A stretch of 64,000 bases of DNA from Tillandsia leiboldiana (taxonomy: Eukaryota > Streptophyta > Magnoliopsida > Poales > Bromeliaceae). Each line of letters starts with the position of its first letter. Positions within the stretch are counted from its first letter, which is position 1. Both the position numbers and the translations under genes were made by a program. Positions 59,893 through 64,000 of this stretch are shown here, one piece after another. A model generated the notes under the pieces. The model searched no databases and had not been told where the DNA came from. It saw only the letters and a list, made by a program, of their open reading frames with translations. The stretch covers positions 48,330,025 through 48,394,024 of the forward strand of contig CM055065.1 of the NCBI GenBank assembly GCA_029204045.2, given 5' to 3'.

Positions 59893-60712
59893 TGTAACAC
59901 TCTTGACGATCCGCAGCCGATCGATGAAGAGATTGTTCTGAGATCTGGCTTGGCGGTGAGGATGATAGCTTGATCCGGACGATCCGTCGCTCGATCGAGG
60001 ATGAACTTGCTCTGAGATCGGGCGTCGGTGAGGATGATGGTAGTTCCAATTTGATCCAGATGATCGAATTGGAGCTTGGTTTGATCGGTTGTGGGGGAAT
60101 TGAAGGAATTTGGGGGAATTGAGAGAGGGATTTAGAGGAATTGAGAGAGGGATTTGGAGGGATCCGAGGGGAGGAGAGAGAAAGAGTGATTTGGAGGGAA
60201 AGATTAAAAGAGAGAAATGATCAATTCATATATTCATGTTTTTCTCTTGTACAGTGTTCTATTTATACTGTTCAGTTAAAGGGGACTAAATTGTAATTAT
60301 GTAATAACTAGGGTAGTTATTAGTAGAAATTGTAACAATGTATCTGGGCCTCAATCGGGCTTAATTCGTAGCTCCTGTGGGCCACTGGGCTGGGCCGTTC
60401 TTCAGTACAGTGCTGCTCCTCTGCATCCTTGGCACCCTCCTCCGCTTGCACTAACCGACCCGTGGAAGCATCCAGAACCGGGTTCTGCTCCGCTCCCCAT
60501 GCCCGATCCGCCGAAGCCTCCCGAACCTCTGACGAGCTGTCGCTTCTTACCTACTCTGTACGATACCCTAACTCCCCCTCGCCTTCACTCGGGTTAGCTT
60601 CATTCTCTCCATCTCCTCCCTATCTCCACTACTCCATCTTCTCTCTTCTCTACTGTGCACTATACCACCTCCTACCTCTCCAGCTCATACGCTTCTTCTC
60701 CCGATTGTAACA
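59893..60712 (-). repeat. 5' LTR of the minus-strand gypsy
   Basis: 820-bp LTR, about 1.7% different from 43436-44254, including a one-base indel in GGGTTC(T)GCTCC. Confidence 0.92.
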
Positions 60713-60717
60713 TATTG

Positions 60718-60955
60718 TATTTGAATGTATATTTTAAAAATTAAGATTTTAGTATAATATGCTTTCAAATTTGTTAAATATTATTTTTTGATTTGGAATC
60801 AGATTTTCGGGTTCGGATTCGGGTTTCAAATTTTTGGTTGGATTTGGATATGAATTTTTAAAATTCGTCGAATTCAGATTCGGATTTGAATTTTGGGTTT
60901 GATAGTCGGGTTCGGATTCTGATTTTTAAAAATCCGATCCGTTGACATTCGGCGG
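60718..60955. repeat. Right subterminal region of the hAT element
   Basis: Repeated GGTTCGGATTC and GGATTTGGATATGAA words mirror the subterminal words after 24838. The end (ATCCGTTGACAT) is an imperfect inverse of the left tip. Confidence 0.6.
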
Positions 60956-61224
60956 CGAATTAAATCTTGTGTGGGGCATTGGAGAGAGACGATGGCTCGA
61001 AAAAACTAACAGAGAGAGACGAATTTCGAGCGGAGAATAAAAAAAAAAAAATAATAATTATTATTATTTTGTACAAATTAGTCATATATTTATTCTAATT
61101 TTATTTTATATATTTTTAATCAAATTTTATTTTATCTAATAATTTTAGATGGGCCTCCATACCGAAGAGAAGCTAAATATATTTCGGTCGTGAGAGCTTC
61201 TCACCGAACCAGACTATCGCTACA
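60956..61224 (+). promoter_or_regulatory. Probable promoter/leader of the 61225 gene
   Basis: AT-rich stretch with TATATATTT-like words and a TGGGCC element (~61151), followed by a G+A/C-richer leader before the ATG. The upstream border is the hAT end. No precise start was assigned. Confidence 0.35.
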
Positions 61225-61458
61225 ATGTACTTCCGCTGCCTCCTTTCCACCGCCGCCACCATTCCCCTCCCTCTGCCGCCCGCCGCCGCCGCCGCCGCCG
61301 CCGCCGCCCGACGCGGCGGAGCCACCCTCCAGCTTTCCCGCCCTCCCATCGCCGCCGCCGGGGATCTCATCTCTTCCGCCCGAAATCGCTGGCCCCTCCG
61401 CGCCGCCGCCGCATCATCGGAGAGCACACCGCATCCTCCCGATTCCGACGCCCGCTTA
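61225..61458 (+). CDS. Probable first exon of a host gene with an organelle-targeting leader (partial)
   Basis: From the ATG a GC-rich frame encodes about 78 residues: MYFRCLLSTAATIPLPLPP, a poly-Ala run, RRGGATLQLSR and SSARNRWPLRAAAASSE. This Arg/Ser/Ala-rich, acid-poor sequence is typical of monocot transit peptides, and it resembles in composition exon 1 of the synthetase gene. It ends near a donor-like CTTAAG|GTTCTA at 61458. Downstream exons were not found in the remaining 2.5 kb, which is repeat-filled, so the gene would continue past the window or is a fragment. The product is unknown. Confidence 0.5.
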
Positions 61459-61615
61459 AGGTTCTATCTCGCTCCTTCTCTTACTTACACTCCTTGTAAT
61501 CATATCTGAAGAGAACTCGATTGATTTCGTGTCACAAGAATTTAACATTTCTCGTTGAATTATTGTCTTGTCGATAATAATAATAATAATAATAATAATA
61601 GATAGGCAGGCAATC

Positions 61616-61980
61616 TGTGACACTCTCGGAATTTGAAATAGTTTAAAATTTTTAATCTGACCTGAATATAGCATTTGGGCGGTGGTTAGACCGAGAAGTT
61701 AAAAGAGGGCTAAGCTTGTTAGGTCTAGAGTAGTTCTAAAATTGGTGATTTTTTGGGAGGTGGGGCGTCACACAATCATTATAATGTGCTTACTTTTTTC
61801 TTATGGTAATGTGACAGCAAACTCACGTGGCACATGTGCTTAATTTTTGTTATGGCACGTGCTAGAACCAGAGTAGTTCTAAAATGGGTGACCGCCGGAA
61901 AAGTGGAGCGTAACACAATCATTCCAATGTACTTACCTTTTTTTTTATGGTAATGTGTTAGCAAACTCGCGTGGCGCCTA
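61616..61980 (+). mobile_element. Cassandra-like TRIM fragment with 5S rRNA-derived sequence
   Basis: The block starts TGTGACACTCTCGG. At 61690-61765 it carries words in the order of the 3' half of plant 5S rRNA: AGAAGTTAA, CTTG, AGAGTAGTTCTA, GGTGA, GGGAGGTGGGGCGTCACA. The second part repeats at 61866-61930 (AGAGTAGTTCTAAAATGGG, TGACC), giving a ~140-bp partial duplication. LTRs with a 5S-like segment are the hallmark of Cassandra TRIM elements. It is diverged and incomplete. Confidence 0.55.
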
Positions 61981-62828
61981 AGAATAGAACTGTATATATA
62001 AACCAATTAAAATCTTTTATAGTATATAGGTAAAAATGTATAGAATTTATCTGATCTATAGACTATTTTGAGTTGGCTACCAAACTTTTTAAAATTTTGA
62101 TTTACTACCCAACCTTTCAATTGGTTTGAATTGAGTCGGTCAATGTAACGTCCTGGGGCTCTTTTATAAAACCATTTATAGAAAAACCAGTGGAAAACCA
62201 ATTATAATTTTTTTAAAAACCAAAACCCAAAAGACTGTCCCGAACGTGCACAGACCCGCCACATGGACAGAGTCTCTCCTATCCAAACGGACATAATTTT
62301 CCTTATACATACACGGAGTAGGAACCTAGAGTACAACATTCAACCATCACTTCAATCACAACAGTAACAACAACAATGACAATAGATAGGGCAGTAAACA
62401 GGCAAAATTAATAAACAATTATTCAGTAGAGACTAGAGAGGTACTAATACTGAAAAGAAACTACCAAAAAATACTGAAAACATAACTCCACAGTTATTAA
62501 CATGAGAGATAACTAAATAACATAAATCTAAAACATAATAAAGCTAAATCTCGAAGTCAATGCCAGGGGGACTAGCGCCCTCACGCACCATCCCGACCCT
62601 CACTTCCACTGTCATGTGAAAAATAGAGGGGTGAAAAATATATACACATGTTTCTCAGTGGGTACCTCAAGCCGCCGAAGGCAAACTGTACTCGCTAGTA
62701 AACAAGAGAGAGATAATATAAATACGACATATATGAATTAATATAACTGATACGGTAGCTAAAGTAAAACAGGAAAGGAAGCATGCAACTAAATATTTGA
62801 AATAATACTACTACTGTAAGAAGATAAG

Positions 62829-62830
<2 letters not shown>

Positions 62831-62884
<54 letters not shown>
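62831..62884. repeat. (TA)n tract left of MITE 1
   Basis: About 54 bp of uninterrupted TA repeat bordering the foldback element. Confidence 0.93.

Positions 62885-63470
<586 letters not shown>

Positions 63471-63536
<66 letters not shown>
63471..63536. repeat. (TA)n tract right of MITE 2
   Basis: About 66 bp of TA repeat. Confidence 0.93.
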
Positions 63537-63538
<2 letters not shown>

Positions 63539-64000
63539 ATCAGACAAACAGTCCAATATCCAAACCTAATCCAAATACTGTCGTGTTGGTCTAAAAATCT
63601 CAGGCAATGTCACACTATGCTTAGTCGCAGCGCATATAACCCCATTACAAAATATACCGCATAGGGCTCACGGGTCGGAACACTACCACCTTTTTAGAAA
63701 AAAATGACGTTGCGGTGGCCAAACTGTTGGTGTATGTGAAATGCTCCATGAGCGGTGGTGATCGTTGTTGTATGCTCAGTAATGAAACCATCGACAAATA
63801 ACCGGGAGAGATAATTAGAATGTTCACCAACCAATCAGGTCAAACAATGTCACTAAAATTATAGTATAATACCGACTGACCAGGTCAACTACTGTCATGT
63901 AATGAAATCAAGTGATTAAAGGCCTACCACTCTACAACTCAAAAGTGATCTACATGATAAAACAACTGAAATAGAGTAAATACAATAAAGAGTCAAGTGG

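Larger units (their letters stand above)
43436..60712 (-). mobile_element. Ty3/gypsy chromovirus (minus strand), interrupted by a younger gypsy
   Basis: LTRs 43436-44254 (819 bp) and 59893-60712 (820 bp) start TGTAACACTCTTGACG and end GATTGTAACA. Perfect 5-bp duplications tattg flank the element (43431-43435, 60713-60717). By eye the LTRs differ at about 14 positions (~1.7%). The PBS is TGGTATCAAAGC on the minus strand (59878-59889) and the polypurine tract AAGGGAGGTGGAG (44255-44267). Gag is split at 47368/58904 by the second gypsy. Pol has an internal deletion. Confidence 0.93.

Noticed and set aside
61190..61459. Alternative Pro-rich frame starting at 61190
   Set aside because: The 61225 frame has transit-peptide composition and ends at a donor-like site; the other is its shadow.
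61690..61765. A 5S rRNA gene
   Set aside because: Only a diverged partial 5S-like order is present, within a repeat starting TGTGACAC; not a functional 5S unit.

Overview
The window is nuclear DNA of a flowering plant. A multi-exon nuclear gene for an organellar aminoacyl-tRNA synthetase is embedded in plant transposable elements: Mutator-like with a plant mobile domain gene, CACTA, hAT, Helitron, Ty1/copia and Ty3/gypsy chromoviruses. GC-rich first exons with Ala/Pro/Arg-rich targeting leaders and Micron-like MITEs suggest a monocot; the species cannot be fixed from sequence alone. There is no sign of prokaryotic genes.

Layout. 121-13255 is a composite Mutator-like element (MULE) with ~0.85 kb terminal inverted repeats (TIRs) built from short palindromes. 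On the minus strand it carries a MURA-type transposase (3 exons, 959 aa) and, 53 bp behind it, a 7-exon plant-mobile-domain gene (622 aa). Both read as intact. A second, diverged left TIR lies inside at 5512. The right end of the MULE stops 47 bp before the ATG of the only clear host gene, a 15-exon organellar asparaginyl-tRNA synthetase (13303-22717, 571 aa). Its introns hold a minus-strand Helitron and several MITE-like insertions. 22718-24837 is intergenic, with microsatellites and an inverted repeat.

24838-~60955 is a decayed hAT transposon inflated by nested insertions, ordered by target-site duplications (TSDs) readable by eye: (i) a 2.9 kb solo gypsy LTR (27275-30210, TSD tatct) in the last intron of the hAT transposase; (ii) a CACTA element (30323-43073, TSD tga) in the following exon, itself holding an intact-frame copia element (31348-38293, TSD ctaaa); (iii) a minus-strand gypsy chromovirus (43436-60712, TSD tattg) split in gag by a younger plus-strand chromovirus (47369-58903, TSD ccttc) with two 3169-bp LTRs and one open gag-pol frame. 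61225 begins a probable first exon of another host gene. It is followed by a Cassandra-like 5S-derived fragment and a partial LTR (62144 onward) that holds two MITEs set in (TA)n tracts.

The observations I rank highest are these. (1) The U3 promoters of two related gypsy LTR families carry head-to-tail modules with the exact ER-stress-element spacing (CACGTG-N10-ATTGG, the reverse complement of CCAAT-N10-CACGTG). (2) The copia element has no tRNA-type primer-binding site; the block after its 5' LTR is complementary to two segments of its own LTR, which suggests self-priming. (3) The MULE pairs transposase and PMD genes in an operon-like arrangement next to palindrome arrays. All homology calls are from motif recognition; no searches were run.
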